From: Membranipora membranacea
Taxonomy: Eukaryota; Bryozoa; Gymnolaemata; Cheilostomatida; Membraniporidae
NCBI GenBank assembly: GCA_914767715.1
Contig: OU612075.1
Coordinates: forward strand, 17,608,001 to 17,672,000
DNA length: 64,000 nt
Reading direction: 5' to 3'
Shown here: positions 48,084-61,593 of the stretch, piece after piece
Position numbering within the stretch: position 1 is the stretch's first letter
Layout: every line of letters begins with the position of its first letter
Notes under the pieces: generated by a model
Told to the model about the DNA's origin: nothing
Seen by the model: the letters and a program-made list of their open reading frames with translations, nothing else
Database searches by the model: none
Position numbers and translations under genes: made by a program

Positions 48084-51000
48084 TTAGCCAAAAACCTCTT
48101 CTTTGAAGGATATTTTCAACTTTGAACAATGATGACGAAGATCTTTACAGAGCCTGGCTGGACCACAGGCGTAGAGCTTGGATCTGATTTTCAGATTAGG
48201 ATTATTTGAGACCCATGTTTGTCTCATATCATCAATGACCTCCGGCAGCACAACGCCCCAATCTGGTCGACCTGTTAACATGAAAATAAAAATTACCAGG
48301 CAGGTAGATTTAGACTGAAGCTTGCTTCATATTTAATATTTCATAATTTAATATGTTTAAAGATGTAACACTCAGTTTTGTCAATGGTTAACTGTCTGCA
48401 GCTCATTGTCAACTATCGGCTGAAACTAACTTTTCAACATTACTTATCTCTGATTAACTGGATGTCATTTTCTAACATACCATGTTTGGTTTGGGCTCTG
48501 AGTCCTGTTAGTAGGTCAGCAGATTTGTTATCATAAGATGTGTTCAGAGCCAAATGAAGAAAGGTGCCCCTCATATCTGTGTCCTTATATACGCCTACAA
48601 CAATATTTACAATGGGTGAATCCAATGAAGTTAACAAGAATGAAGAAACGGAACAACTGAACAATTAGTGAGTTGTACAAAACTTGCCAAACAGTTGATT
48701 ATATACAACATACATCAATAAAAAAAACATTGAGGTATTTATTATTCATGAACAAAATGATCGAGAAAACAAGATTTAAGATATGAGAATTCATACCAGT
48801 CAAATATAGATGCACATTAACAAGAGGAGGGTCAAGTCCCAGCGCCAACTGCTCTTCCTCCAACTCTTTGAAAATCTCCATAAACCAGCCAAGTGATTTC
48901 TGGCTCCTCGTCAGCCAAAATAAATCAATCTTTTTTTAAAGAGAATACAGATACAAACATTACAAAAGTCACAATGACAGCATTTTAACATCTTTATCAA
49001 TCAGGCAAAGAGCATAATGAATTCATCAATTGCATCATCAAAACAAGGATAAATCTTACCCTTAAATCTTAAGTACATTTCTAACAAAATATTACAACTC
49101 CCTTATGCGCTGTTACGTTCAGCTGTACTATGGTAAGTCAAGTGAAGGCTGTGTCTTGAAGTAAGCAAGGTGAAATTGCAATTGTCAAGTTTCCCAGCAG
49201 TAAGTGAGCAAAGTATATAGTACTCTTTTGCTGACATAATTCAATTCGCACTCGCTAATTGTGAATAAAAACATTGTTTCAACTAATCTTTACCTACCCG
49301 TTTCAGTCTGAAGCCTGACTCTCGTCTAAAGAACACTCTATGGTTGCAGCCACAAGGACAAATTTTACTGTTCTCTCTAAGAAGTAAAACAACACTCTCC
49401 AAGATGCTAGCAAACGGAGTCATCCCAACTCCGCCCGCCACCAGGATCGCATGGTCAGTTTTCAGTATGTCATGACTTGGAGTTGAGAATGGCCCATTCA
49501 GGTACACCTTACAAAAAGATATAAGTAAAATGATTGTCAAATAACTCACTGGCTATTTTCCACACTTCATGTGTAGGGAAGGCGGAGTGGCACAATAGAA
49601 AATTTCTCAACACTTTATACTATCTGTTCAGGGAAATCATGTAAAAGGGTTGGAATCTAAACTAAATCCAATCTAAACTGAAACTAACTAGCTAACACTG
49701 CCTATAAGATTGAAATAAGCAAGTCTCACAAACGATCAAATACTACATGCAATCAGGTCATTAAGACTTAGATAGAATTAGCCTAGGAAAAATAAAAAGG
49801 ACACTCTCAAAACCTAACCTTCCACTGGACTGCAACAGGCGTTGGTTTTCGTCGATTATTTGGTTTGCTTGCTGTACTCCGTTTTACAACTGCTGAGGAT
49901 TTGAAAACTTTATCATTGCCATCAGTTATCAGCTCGACTGTATCATGGGGTTCTTCTGACAACTGATCTCCTCCTTCAGGTCGTTCTGCATCTGGATCTT
50001 CAACACAAACAAAAATGTATTATTTTGACGGTGTGCTCTTGTGGATTGTTTCAGCCGTTACTGTTTGGTGATAAAGGAGTATTTCTTATCAGTATTTTTT
50101 TTCAAGTTCATGATATTCCAAAAGAAATGGTTTTGCTCAAATGAGTATAAATTAATTCCAAGTCTTTGTGTTCTGGTGTTACTTGAACCAGTAAATGCAG
50201 TTCAGAATAAAGACTTCGCAAAACAGGATTGACTGATCCTACTAAAAGATTAAATCTATTGCTAAATACACAATTTATTTAGGACTTCAAGTTTTTACTG
50301 AGCACTTCCAGATGGCAAATTCCTAGATGATCTTGTGTGTCTATTTTCCCCAAAGAGTGGATGGTAATTAGTCAGTGGTGTATTGTTATTAAATCTGATG
50401 TAGAGAAAAAACAGATGATCAAGCAAAGCTTCTTTTTTAAATTTAACTTTGAAAGTTTTATTTTATATTTATTTATATTTTAATTAGAAACCTTCCCTGT
50501 TCACAGTTTTTCAGGGCTTGTGATTAGTGCCGACATACCTTCCATGTACAGCTTTACATGCAACTTGAACGCTTGATCGACATGCTCAAGTCTCTCAGTT
50601 GTTCTCTCCAAGTTGTAAACTTTATCAAACAGCTTTCCTGTCCACCACCCAACTTTCCTTATATGGAGTGTGATCACGTCTACAAAATCCAAATATATAC
50701 ATTCATCCGGTACAAGTTCCTTTTTTTTTACATTATTATTGACAACAATCGTCATCATCGAAATGTGAGACAATAAGTCATATTACACCCATTAAATCCC
50801 AGCAATTAAAGGTTTCTTCCTATGAAAAACCAAAGTCACCCTCTGCATGTATCTGGTCTAATCATTCACATAGCATTATAATTCTCATAATTTGTAACAT
50901 CAAGGCAGCTTCTCCTAGTGAAATATAGAAATTCACTCTCATAATTGAAACTGAGCGTATAAAAGCCGATATTATTTCTCCTAAAACTTAATCCACAGTT

Positions 51001-54000
51001 GTTACCATTTCACACACCTGGTCGATTGGAGCTGATTGTGAATGGCCTCCATGCAAATCCTGACACTTCAGGTATTCTTACTAACACGTAATCCCCTGGA
51101 TGGTGCACAAAGTCTTCTGGTCTTTTGATACTCAGAATTGTCAACTATAAAGGAAAAAATACATGCTGCTGTGCTATCATCCAAGATGGCAGATAATCTA
51201 AAGACAACGCATTGACCCAAACATTTTACAGTGAGACAACTAGAACCAACATAGTTACGCAAAAGAATGTTTATAGCAAAAAACTCATAAGCCCTTCGTT
51301 CTGAACTGTAAAAGATTTCCTTTTAGATGCTGACTTTCTCCACAAATTCCTTCTGATGCCATGAACATTGTCAACTGACGATAGAAATAAAATATTGATT
51401 TCATTTTATTTGAAGAAATAATATGATTGTTCTAACATTCTCGTGTGTGGAGACCAGTTCAACGTGTGAACTTTGCTTTAGAATATGATAAGCTCGGTAT
51501 ATTCTCTCCAACAAGAACAAGCTTGCAGGTCCGAGAAACCAGTAGATGAAGTTCTTGGCATGTGGAAAGAGACAGACAAACCACAAGATAGCCAGAACTC
51601 TATGACTGATGTAGAAGGCCTGTTAACGAAGAAAAAACACCAACTATATTAGATGTAATAGCTCAATAGTCAATATATAATACCACCTATTGGGCACAGT
51701 TATCATCATCAATCAAAATGGCTGTCTTGTTGGTGACTGATTTCTTCAAACAATGTAAAATTATATTCATGAGGATATTTTTAGTATTCGTCATCAATTC
51801 GTATGAATTAATTAGGTTAAAGCAGAAAAATTCGGATAAAGAGAATAAATTGTTGGTTGTTTATCTCAAGGCTGGATTTAATTAAGTAAAGAGATCTTTA
51901 CATCAGATCCTATTGAGTCACCGTGGATGTAAATAAGAATTAATATGATATTACATACAAAAGAAATTGAAGTTACCCAAATAGGAAATCTTAGACTTAT
52001 GGTATAAATCTATATTTGTGTGTGATATATACTACTCACTGTATATGATTTGTTTCTGGTTTTCTCTGAGCTCATACCAATAAACACACACATAAGCACA
52101 AGAAGTATAAACCCAGTCCAGTAAATCCGTGTTACAGGGTCCACTGTGAAAGTAAAAGGTGGGACAGTACCGTCGCTGTGGTATTTCAAAACTAAAATAG
52201 AAAATATCGCAACATATTCAATTTAGTGTTAGTAAATTTGATACCCATGTGTATTTGGTGAAGTTTTTGCTTCTGGAGAATTATTCTTGTGTACTTGACA
52301 TGAAAATAAAGCAGCTTATTCTATTCTACTCACTTGATATATCTATGTTGGCACAGAGAAAATATTTAGTCATGAGCAGTTTAATTGGTTGAGGACTTTG
52401 TGATCCAGGTTTGGAGATTATTTCAATTTGGCACTGGCAAGCCACACATCTACTCCAAATGAGATTTGATTCGGGCAAAAAATAACCTTCCAGAGCCTAT
52501 CAAGCTGGATAAGGATCCAACTGAATCAATTAATCAAAATTATTGATAGGCAATTGTGTGAGGTCATAATATCTAACCCCAGAACAAGCCAAACAAGCTT
52601 ATAGGGGAGGGGAGGGGGTGGAAGTAAAATAAAATCACTTCAATCACAATTCCGCTCAGACTGTTAGGAGAAAATCTACCATTCAGGGCGCATAAATAAA
52701 GCCAGAAAGAGCAAAGTTGACTGATGATATTTTAGTTTTGGAGCTCGGAGATTCTTGATCTCCTTTTTTAAGGATCCTATTTTACACTTCTGCTTTGGAA
52801 AGTCATCATTTTTTTGTTTTTCTTACCCATATTCGCAATATGTGCTATAGTGTGAAACACCGAGGTTATAAATGCTGCAACAGCTGTGAGTTTGTGAAGG
52901 TAAATGTTGTCATCCAAAGGCAGAATGTGACGCAAATATGTCTTCTTCATAGCGCTTATTATGCCGTTCAGGTTGTAGCAAAGAAGCAAAGAAAACAGGA
53001 AATTCAGCACTTGGCCTAAAACATAAAGTTTCTGTGCATGTGTAGGTATTTATAAATAAAAAAGCCAACCTCTAGAAGCAAAGAGCAGCAGCCATTATCA
53101 AATGTTCCAACACAACAGACATCCACTCTTCTGCCACCCGATTTGTAGCGAGAAAATCAATGCAAAGTTACAAGTCTACTATTTTCTATTTTAGTCTATT
53201 ACATGCCTAACACTATTTTATATTCAATTTCCAGGAATAGACTTTTCCATTTTTGATTTGATATGTTTTTTTCTCAATATCAGAACGATCAAGCTACCAA
53301 TCGGGAGGGATGGAAAAGCTTTATATTGCATTAACCGTAAGGTAGGCTAAGGTTCTTACCAAAGACCTTCGCCATGACAAAGGCTACGTCTGTAGCGTCC
53401 TCGTATTTTATAGTTATCATAGCATATGCTCTCACACCTGCTATTCCACATATAACACCAGTGAGCAGTAGTAACCATATCCACAGACTAGAGTATATAT
53501 GAGCATGCTTCACTACACTGCGCACAGTCTTACCGATCTGCTGCTGAAACTTCTGACTTTTTTTCTTATGTGCATGTTGAGAGACACTGACAAGACTGTG
53601 AAGGAAGAAAAAAGGCGGCCTCAATTATGACAAGAGTACTTTGTACGGAAACCATTTAGCTGTCCTTAGACTAATTGGCTGACATGTTGTGATTTCATGG
53701 CTTATGTTTCCTAATCGCTTAATTGTTACCAAATCTTTCTGCGATATATTTTAGCAAAGGTGATGTGTGATTTTAATGTAATTGTCCATCAATACATGTT
53801 GTTTCCATATTTCTTTCAAAATTTTGTAATATACTAATCTCAAACACAAGGAAAGAGAAAATACGATTCTGCTGGTTATTGGAACTATTTTCTAGGCTGA
53901 CATACTGGAAGTTTAGATTGTCATAGATGAGTGGGTGTCTCTTTAGCAGGCAGTTCAGGTCATTAAATGTCATCATATTCTTTGCCGCGGGAGTTTCACT

Positions 54001-57000
54001 AACCTCCTCGCCTGAAATGTGTGATAAAGAGTCGAAAAGAAGAAGCAATTATGGTATGGGATGCCATTCTGCGCATGCGCAGCTCTGGGGCATGAGCTGA
54101 TCTATGCAAAATTGTCTTCTGTTGTCAATATAAGCTCATGTTTATTATCACTTTTATAAAGGGGCTGTACCATTCACCCAGACCAATATTTTTAATAGAA
54201 CCTGAACCAAACTCATTGTTATTGCCAATGCGCAAACCAAAGTTGCGCAGCATACATACATAGCTTTACAACATCAAATTTAAGGAAATTAAATAATTAA
54301 GGTGATAGCCTAGTTGATCAGCGATCTACATGTTAGTCAGATCAAGAGAATCAGTACGATGGGATGCATTATAAGTTCTCTTGACGTTAAAGCCGAATTA
54401 TGGCAATTTTGGGAGGCCTGGGATTATGAGCGCCTGCCGGAACACGACTATTGAAACCGACTTTTAAAAGAAGACAATCTGGCTAACCTTGAATTCGTAG
54501 ATACAATTTCATCCTCATTTCCATCAAACCTCTCCCAGAACACCAGACTACAAGGTCTTGATGTCATGAAATTTGAAAACAGTGCATAATAAAATGAGTT
54601 GTTTGCCGATATTTGGTTCAATATCATACCATTAGAAACTTGTGTAGGGCTATCACCGCTGCAATGACAGTTGGCATTCTCGAACAGTATCTCAGCAAGT
54701 TTACTGGCCTCTCCAAAGTTGACATCAAGTTTGCTGCTTTTGAAGCAGGTGTCCAGCGCCTTAGTCAGTTCCGATTTGTCCAACAAACCATCTCCTGAAT
54801 AGGGAGAAGAAAATTGTGCAACTCGCTGTCAGAATGCATAATGTCTGACAACTGGTTATCCTTTCTTCTTACGTGATAAGTCAGCAACTACATTTTGTTA
54901 CAGAATCAACCAATCTCATAGGACACACAAAGTGAGCAAACAAGACATGATTTTAGATAATAGCCCCCTTTTGGGTAAGAAAATATTATAATAACAAGTA
55001 AAGATGAATCAAATTGTTTTTCTGTTCATTCCGGACAACAGAGGTCAATTTTCCTATCACTGCCATTATAATCTACTTCAAATTGTTGCCTTGCGGTGCA
55101 TTTATGGCAAGCTCTGTCCATATCCAGTTCACTCAAATCTGAGGCTATCCATGTTCATTGTTCTTGTCTTTCAAGAGGTGCATTCAACCACCAACAAATA
55201 TCAATGGCTTGCTAACCTAAAGATACCGCGCTATGCTATTAGTTCCCAATTGAATGAACAGGAAGCTAAATGGTCAATAAATATATTGTTCTTTGATCTC
55301 ACCATTCTCATCATACATGGTGAAGAGAAAGTTGAGCTTCTCTTTATTGTTGCCTGTGGCCAGTAGAGAAGTTACAGCAAACATCTCAGTCTGGTCTATC
55401 ATTCCATTACCATCCTTATCTGTCATCTCAAATAGTCTGCGCGCTGTGAAATCCTTAAATTAATATAATATAAAATACAATATGATATAACTCTCTTTGT
55501 TTGATTTTTTATAATATTATTTATCATATTAGGTAAAATCTATAATATTTTTTAATTAACTTTTCTTTTATCAATTTGTAATTATTATTTATCTTAATAA
55601 TAATAATTAATATTTATTAAAACGATGTTATGATCCTAGTCTCTTCAAAAGATTTAGGGTCGCTGAGTTCTCTAGATCTTTTTGTTTTCTCTTTGGTTGC
55701 ACTGAATCATGATTGAAACCAAACGTAAAACAATCACTAATTTTTACCTTTAGTTCTATAGAACTTCAATTTTATAAACTAATGATAATGCTACAAAACT
55801 TATTACCTCAAAACTTAAGAGTCTTTTGAACTCTTCAAGATCCATCGAAGGCTTATCACCGACTACTTCTTTACACCTGCGCTTAACTGCTTTCCACCAT
55901 CTTGTTTCCTCCTCACATTTGGAGATGAAGATCTTCATATTGGATAGGATGTACTTCTTCTCGTATCCACCTTTTCCGAGAGATTCGTACAGACACTCCA
56001 GCAGCTGTTTCAGATAGAGGAGTTGGGAAATTGTTAGTAATTTGACAGTCTCAATCTTGTAGTTGCATCCATAAACATGAAATAAGAATACTCTAAATTT
56101 GACACAATTGGTGCCAAAAGTGTTTAGGAAAGAACTGCACAACCATTGTTTAGATCAAACCAACCCCGTAGCAAAGAACAAATCAAAACTGAGATTTCTT
56201 GCACTAGGACACCTTTTAGTGGTATATATAATAGATTTTAAAGTTCGAAAACCCAAGCTCCAGAATAGTGTAGACTCTTGAGTATGCTGTCTCCAATGCG
56301 ACAGATTTACACAAAACATCTTTAATAAGACTATCTAGGACCAGAACCGTTTTGTGTTGATTTCTCGTGTGAGTACAACAGCTTGGAGATTTATCCAGTA
56401 AATTTCACCACTTCATGGCAGCTGTAAATTTTATAAAATAATGAGTTGTCTTCTATTGTCAGCTCCCTTGTATTATTTATATAGACAGAGTGTTCTAATT
56501 ATACTCAAAAACATGTTTAATGAATTTTAAGCAATAGCGATTATTTGTGAATGTGCCTGGGTTGAAGTTGCTATTCGAAACAACAACTTATTATCAGCTC
56601 ATGTCGACTCATAATAGTAATGACATGGTTTTGGGTAAAGAGGAGTGAACCGTAGCAATCAACCAGCAAACAAAGACTTGCTATTCAAAAACATAGTAAA
56701 AAATTGCACTCGAGAGTAAAAGAGTGACATTCTCATCAACAGACTGCATATTCATTACTTATAATATACATACATTGTATATATTATTATATCATATTAA
56801 TATATGAATATTTATCATTATACACTTCTTAATCAGGTAAGTAAATGCATCGATCGAACCTTGACAGATGGTGTTCATGATTATTGAACTTACCTGGGGA
56901 GCGAAATGGCTGATAAACTCGCTGGTTTTGAAGGTTGCAGTTTGTTTTAGCTGGGTATATTCATGAACATCCTTGATAAGACTTTTGTGACTCTGTTCTC

Positions 57001-58549
57001 TGCGCTGTAGGAGAATCTGAGATATCACACTCGCATATGTTACCCTGCAACATAGATGGGAACACATATGTAAGGAATTACAATCAAATATTGACTCAAT
57101 CATAAACTTTATAACTCTAAGTCTACGGACCCAACCTATAAACTCTTTATTATCAATAAAGTCAATATAGGTTATCTCCTCAAAACACTACCTCCTCTAC
57201 TTAAAATATTATTGAACAGAGATACCGTAATCACTTATTCATATCTGCTATTGACAACCTCCTCAACATGTGCCTTCATCAACAACCATACAAACATTCA
57301 AATTCGCATTGTCATACCATTTGTTTTCGTTGAATTGAGTTTTATTTCCTTGATTTTTTTTGCTTTTTTTTTGTATACAGGGAGAATATCTTCGGATGAA
57401 GGTGGATGCTATAAAAATGTATATATTTGACACCAAAAACTATTTACCTGCGTTTTTTGCTCATTTCCTGTGTTGATAGTTTATGCTGCTGGGGCAGCGG
57501 CCACATCTCGCCAATATCGTTCAAAAACTTCTCAGTGTATCTCACCAGTTCCGCCTCCTCCACACTGTCTATAGAGCCATAAAATATCAGCCTCTCAAAG
57601 AGGTAGATGAAGTCCTCCGGAAGTCTCTTTAATTACAAAACATCCCTTTCATTGAGTATACAACTTTAATATCATTTTTTATATTTATATATTCTATATA
57701 TAATCATATTTAACATTTAATCGTCAGGCAAGTCTCATTTTCCAGTTGTGAAATTGAGAGCCTAAAAGTGTGTCATCTGATCTGACCAAGAAGAAACTAC
57801 CTGATCTGACATGGCTTTATTATAAAACTCGAAATCTAGTGTTGTCCCCTTCAATGACAACAATCGATGCGGAAAAATGATGATACATGTTAAGTAGTAT
57901 TGCCGAGTTAAGAATAACATATGAGAAGTGGCAGCTCCTAAATAAATGCGGTTTTCTAATTCCAACCATCCACAGCAGATAGCCAATCTGGTAGAAAAGA
58001 AACAAGTTCAAAGCTGCCACAGCTGTCTAATATCATACATCAGCATGACGCAACGAATTTAAATTCCATCTGGCAAATACAATATATACTGCTCACAAAG
58101 CCTTTTTTGTGTTAATCACATAGCCAAAACAGTTTGTGAGTAAAACTATATCAACATGGAGGTAGTAAATTTTTAAAGCTGGATACAGTTTTGTAATTCG
58201 CTTATGGTCGTCAAACCATATCCTCACTAGCCTGATCTCAACGGCACAAGCTTTTTGTAGTTTTTCTTCTCCGCAAACATAGATGGGGCTGCCGAGATAA
58301 GGGTAGTATCTCAGCGCTATGCTGCTGCTTACTAACCTGTAGGAAGATACTCTGCAACTCTGAGAAGGATAGTGCATGGGAGGAAGGTTCTACAAGAGTA
58401 TAGAGCAGCTGGGCTGCAGCCAGTTTCTGCTCTGGTAGATAATTCTTGTTGACAGAGCCTTTCTTCCTCCGTAGTAAATTTGCCATCCCAACATCTACGG
58501 TATCTGTGTCGCCATCTTCTAAAAGTGGATCCGACATTGCTGATGACAT
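48084..58549 (-). CDS. EF-hand NADPH oxidase (NOX5/DUOX-type core)
   Basis: A six-helix flavocytochrome passes electrons from NADPH through FAD and two hemes to O2. Eighteen exons: 58337-58549, 57448-57626, 56894-57044, 55807-56004, 55303-55453, 54630-54794, 53906-54011, 53360-53595, 52827-53015, 52040-52191, 51437-51619, 51018-51144, 50539-50679, 49819-49997, 49298-49507, 48797-48929, 48481-48594, 48084-48271. All phases join: 3015 nt, 1004 residues. Residues 1-247 match no domain I know. Two canonical EF-hands follow: DKDGNGMIDQTE (259-270) and DENGDGLLDKSE (295-306, split by an intron). Heme ligands are His507/His521 and His586/His600, each pair 14 apart. WRPFTISS (673-680) is the FAD motif, with Arg where His is usual. 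GGVGMTPF (815-822), GRPDW (943) and CGPA (978) bind NADPH. There is no peroxidase domain, so it is not a full DUOX. Calcium control is expected from the EF-hands. Confidence 0.93.
54065..54359 (+). mobile_element. hAT-like MITE, family copy 2
   Basis: A 295-bp member of the family at 32378-32742 starts CATTCTGCGCATGC and ends CAGTACGA, flanked by a perfect 8-bp duplication, TGGGATGC. It lies in the NADPH oxidase intron between exons 6 and 7. It is shorter than the 365-bp copies and more diverged, so it is probably an older or internally deleted copy. Confidence 0.8.
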
Positions 58550-59001
58550 TTGTGATGATGGATTATGTCACCCAAATCTGATGCATATTGTTCAGCCTTT
58601 CACGATCAAATGAGGTTTTCAATCAACCTCTCACTATTTTCTTCATCAAGAATTTAGAGATGTACATTTAAGGTAGCACTGACATGTCAACTTCTTTGAC
58701 ATGTTTCAGTAATGTGTTAAATTTGTAGCTTAGGAAGCTGATGGCAGATTTCTCTTATGGATGTTTGAACGCTATTAAAAGTGTAATGCACTTTTCCATC
58801 TTTCACTGCTCACATATTGAATAACAATGAAAACACGTAAACAATGTTACACAACATTAGAAACCATAGTGATTGACACTATTAATTGCTTGATAAAGGA
58901 GCCTACCATTCCGACCTGATGACCAGTATGAAATATTGTTATGAAACTTTGTTGTTGTGCTGTTAACATACATTAAAGGCTACCAAAAGACTGACACAAT
59001 A
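58550..59001. other. Upstream flank of the NADPH oxidase gene
   Basis: Presumed promoter region for the minus-strand oxidase. I see no convincing TATA box. It ends at a foldback element. Confidence 0.4.
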
Positions 59002-59509
59002 GACAGTTTTCTGAGCTCTAATTTATGCCTCAATTCGGAGTTGTCCTCTCTCCAGTTTGGTACTTTTAACCCACGCCGCATAGGAAAAACGTGCTGAAAA
59101 GAGGGTTATCTTGATAACCGCTTATAATAGGATAACAATTATTTTTGATTCAGAATCTGCAGCATTTTAAACTCATATGGACATAGTTTGGGAAATGATT
59201 TTAGTATTTGGATAGTCCATTATGGCATTTTCTGCCTGTTTTGCGGACAATTTGGCAGAATTTTTCATGAGTTTCGTCACAAAAATTAAAATTGATCAAC
59301 ATTCCAAGCCTCCAATGATTTGGAAACCCTGTCTCCCAGGGTTTTCAATGGTGCAGACTCTGAATCAAACCTCATTTTTATCCTCACATAATCGGTTTTC
59401 AAGATAACCCTCTTTCAACAGGGTTTCCTATGCAGCGTGGGTTAAAAGTACCAAACTGGAGAGAGGACAACTCCAAATTGAGGCATAAATAAGAGCTCAG
59501 AAAACTGTC
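59002..59509. mobile_element. Long-TIR foldback element 5
   Basis: Arms of about 120 bases at each end are strongly similar inverted repeats. The left begins GACAGTTTTCTGAGCTC and the right ends with its complement. Shared inner words include GTTGTCCTCTCTCCAGTTTG, AACCCACG and AGAGGGTTATCTTGA. The arms are well preserved, suggesting a relatively recent element. No coding capacity. It lies about 450 bases upstream of the NADPH oxidase start. Confidence 0.85.
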
Positions 59510-59965
59510 CATATTTATTGTCTGGCAGCTAGTTCTTCAGAAGTTATGCGATATTTTTACACTGAAAATATTCAGAGCACTTCTGGGTAAAAATTATGTC
59601 TAGTGTTAGAAATTGTCACCTCCTCCCATCCCCGTTGCATATCTTTAAGGTAGCTGTGACTACGCACTGTCAGCTACAACTCCCATATGTTTTATTCACT
59701 GATTTTTTTACACAGAAATTGAATATATATATATTTTCATTGTCAGGAGGTATTTTACAATAGTAGATAACTTCATTAATTAACCAAATTGTTGATAAAT
59801 TCAGCTGCCTTTGCAGTTGTAACTGGAAGCTTAATAGCTTTGTACAGAGTAAAAATAGTCACAAGTACTTCTTAGATGAGCAGGGGTGACAATTTATAAT
59901 AATTTACATACTGTTCACCCAGAAGTTTTATGAAATATTTCAGTGTAAAAGTATCGCATTGCGAG

Positions 59966-60034
59966 TGTCACAGAGTCACAGTATCACGGAGTCACAGTGT
60001 CACAGACAGTGTCACAGTGTCACAGTGTCACAGT
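59966..60034. repeat. TCACAG-based simple tandem repeat
   Basis: Variable copies of GTCACAGT / GTCACAGA units in tandem. Confidence 0.8.
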
Positions 60035-61065
60035 TTGGTCAAACTGACAATAGAGCTAAATTTAGATTCATCTTTGCTTTTGTTTCATACAAATCATATC
60101 TTCAACTTTCTTGACATGACGAGTGATGAGCCACTATGATATTCATACAGTTAATATATTTGTGGAGTTAAATCATACTGTCTTATGTTAATATGTCTAG
60201 ATGATGAGATTAACGTTATCGGGTTATATACTGGTTAATGTGGGTGAACACAAATGAGACCATGTGCTTCTAACAAGTGAAATCCCTGCTAAAAGTGACA
60301 ACAACCATAATCATTTTGAATGAGATATGAAAAAGTCATCAAATAAGCTGATCAGGTCAAAGGTAGGACCTAGAAACTGTTAGTAACTTTTGATTAGAAG
60401 TTGGCCTAGTCCGTTTCTGTAAATACCACGACAAAAGTGTTCAGAAACGAAAGGCTTCTCTGCTCATGTCATCATTTCTTGAGATACATAACAATGAACT
60501 AATTGTGTATGCTTGATTAGCTTGATCAAAATTTATGGTTGGATAAGGCTAATCAAGACCTTCAACCTATATCTTGTGCTGCCCTTTCGCAGCAAATATA
60601 AAAGATTAGCAAATCTATAGCAGACACACCCTGTAATGATAAGCTATAAGAACACCATGTCTGACCCTGATCAAGCAAATGGCTATTTGTGTATGGTTGA
60701 AGGAAATCATTTCTTATCTTTTATTTGTGCACAAATTCAGTAGTTCTACAGTCGACCACTTGTGAAACTTCCATAAACCAGCTTGTATTAGATGGTTGTT
60801 TCTGGGATACCACTTAGAGGAAAACGTATAAGCTGCCATATTCTTAGCTAGACTCGCTTACTTACATGAAGACATATACTGAGGGAATTTCTATACTAAT
60901 AGTCATGTCGTGTATTTTACCTTACCTCCTAAATCGTAGATGGTTTGTGTGCCTTGCCCGTCGTTGCCAGCTACTAATTTTTTAAGGAGCAGAGGGGGAT
61001 CTTTATATTTGTGCAAGCTTGTCTTCCTCCACCGGTAAAGCTTGTCAGGATTAAACTACCTAGCA

Positions 61066-61216
61066 AGTAGATCTAGAATAAGTTTGTTCCTTCTGTGAGT
61101 GAGGAGAAATGTGCCTAAAATGCATCAAATTTATCAAGTGCTCCTCGATATAAGATTTTTGCAATATCACTCTGCTGTCACAGAGGGAACAAACTTGCTC
61201 TTGAGTAGATCTAGAA
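61066..61216. mobile_element. Small MITE-like element with direct repeats
   Basis: Direct repeats AGTAGATCTAGAA at 61066-61078 and 61204-61216 flank a segment of about 125 bases. Its ends are inverted repeats (AAGTTTGTTCCTTCTGTGA near the left, TCACAGAGGGAACAAACTT near the right). This fits a short foldback insertion, though the direct repeat is longer than most DNA transposon duplications. Confidence 0.5.
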
Positions 61217-61299
61217 GTGTACCTTCTAATCATTGAGTGAACCTCTTCTTGAAGGTAACCCTGAAATAAAAGCTGATGGAGGCACGGACAGTGGCGTAT

Positions 61300-61390
61300 A
61301 TTACCAATAGCTCAGTGTGTAGAGCGTTTGCCAATAATCACTGTTAATAAGATTGTTGTGGGTTCAAATCCCATCACGGTCAGTTTTTTT
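61300..61390 (+). mobile_element. tRNA-derived SINE-like segment
   Basis: It carries a good A box (AATAGCTCAGTGTGTAGAGCG) and B box (GGGTTCAAATCCC) about 40 bases apart, followed by a T-run. The anticodon arm and acceptor stem do not pair well, and tRNA-unrelated sequence follows, so this is probably a SINE head. Confidence 0.5.
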
Positions 61391-61515
61391 TCCAATGGGT
61401 GCTTTATAACTGGAGCATTTTTACCGTAATCTTCTACTGCTATCGAGTTGTTTTCTGAAAGTACCCAACAGCTCTCTGCTTGCACTATTTTGCTACCGAT
61501 ATGCAAAGATTTCCG

Positions 61516-61593
61516 TGGTGGGAGGGCGCTTAAGCACCCCTCCCACACCCTCCCCGACACGCCTACGGCGTGTGGATCGGGCTGCGCCCGATC
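61516..61593. repeat. Cluster of three GC-rich hairpins
   Basis: Three consecutive strong inverted repeats lie in otherwise AT-rich DNA: a near-palindrome GTGGGAGGGCGCTTAAGC... (61516-61546), ACACGCC-TAC-GGCGTGT (61557-61573) and GATCGGGC-TGC-GCCCGATC (61575-61593). They may be the end of an unclassified mobile element. Confidence 0.6.

Noticed and set aside
48084-58549. Full dual oxidase (DUOX)
   Set aside because: No peroxidase-like domain is encoded in the upstream exons or in the flank to 59000.
61312-61560. Open frame reading MGFEPTT on the minus strand
   Set aside because: This string is the translation of a tRNA-derived B box and recurs in SINEs; it is not a gene.
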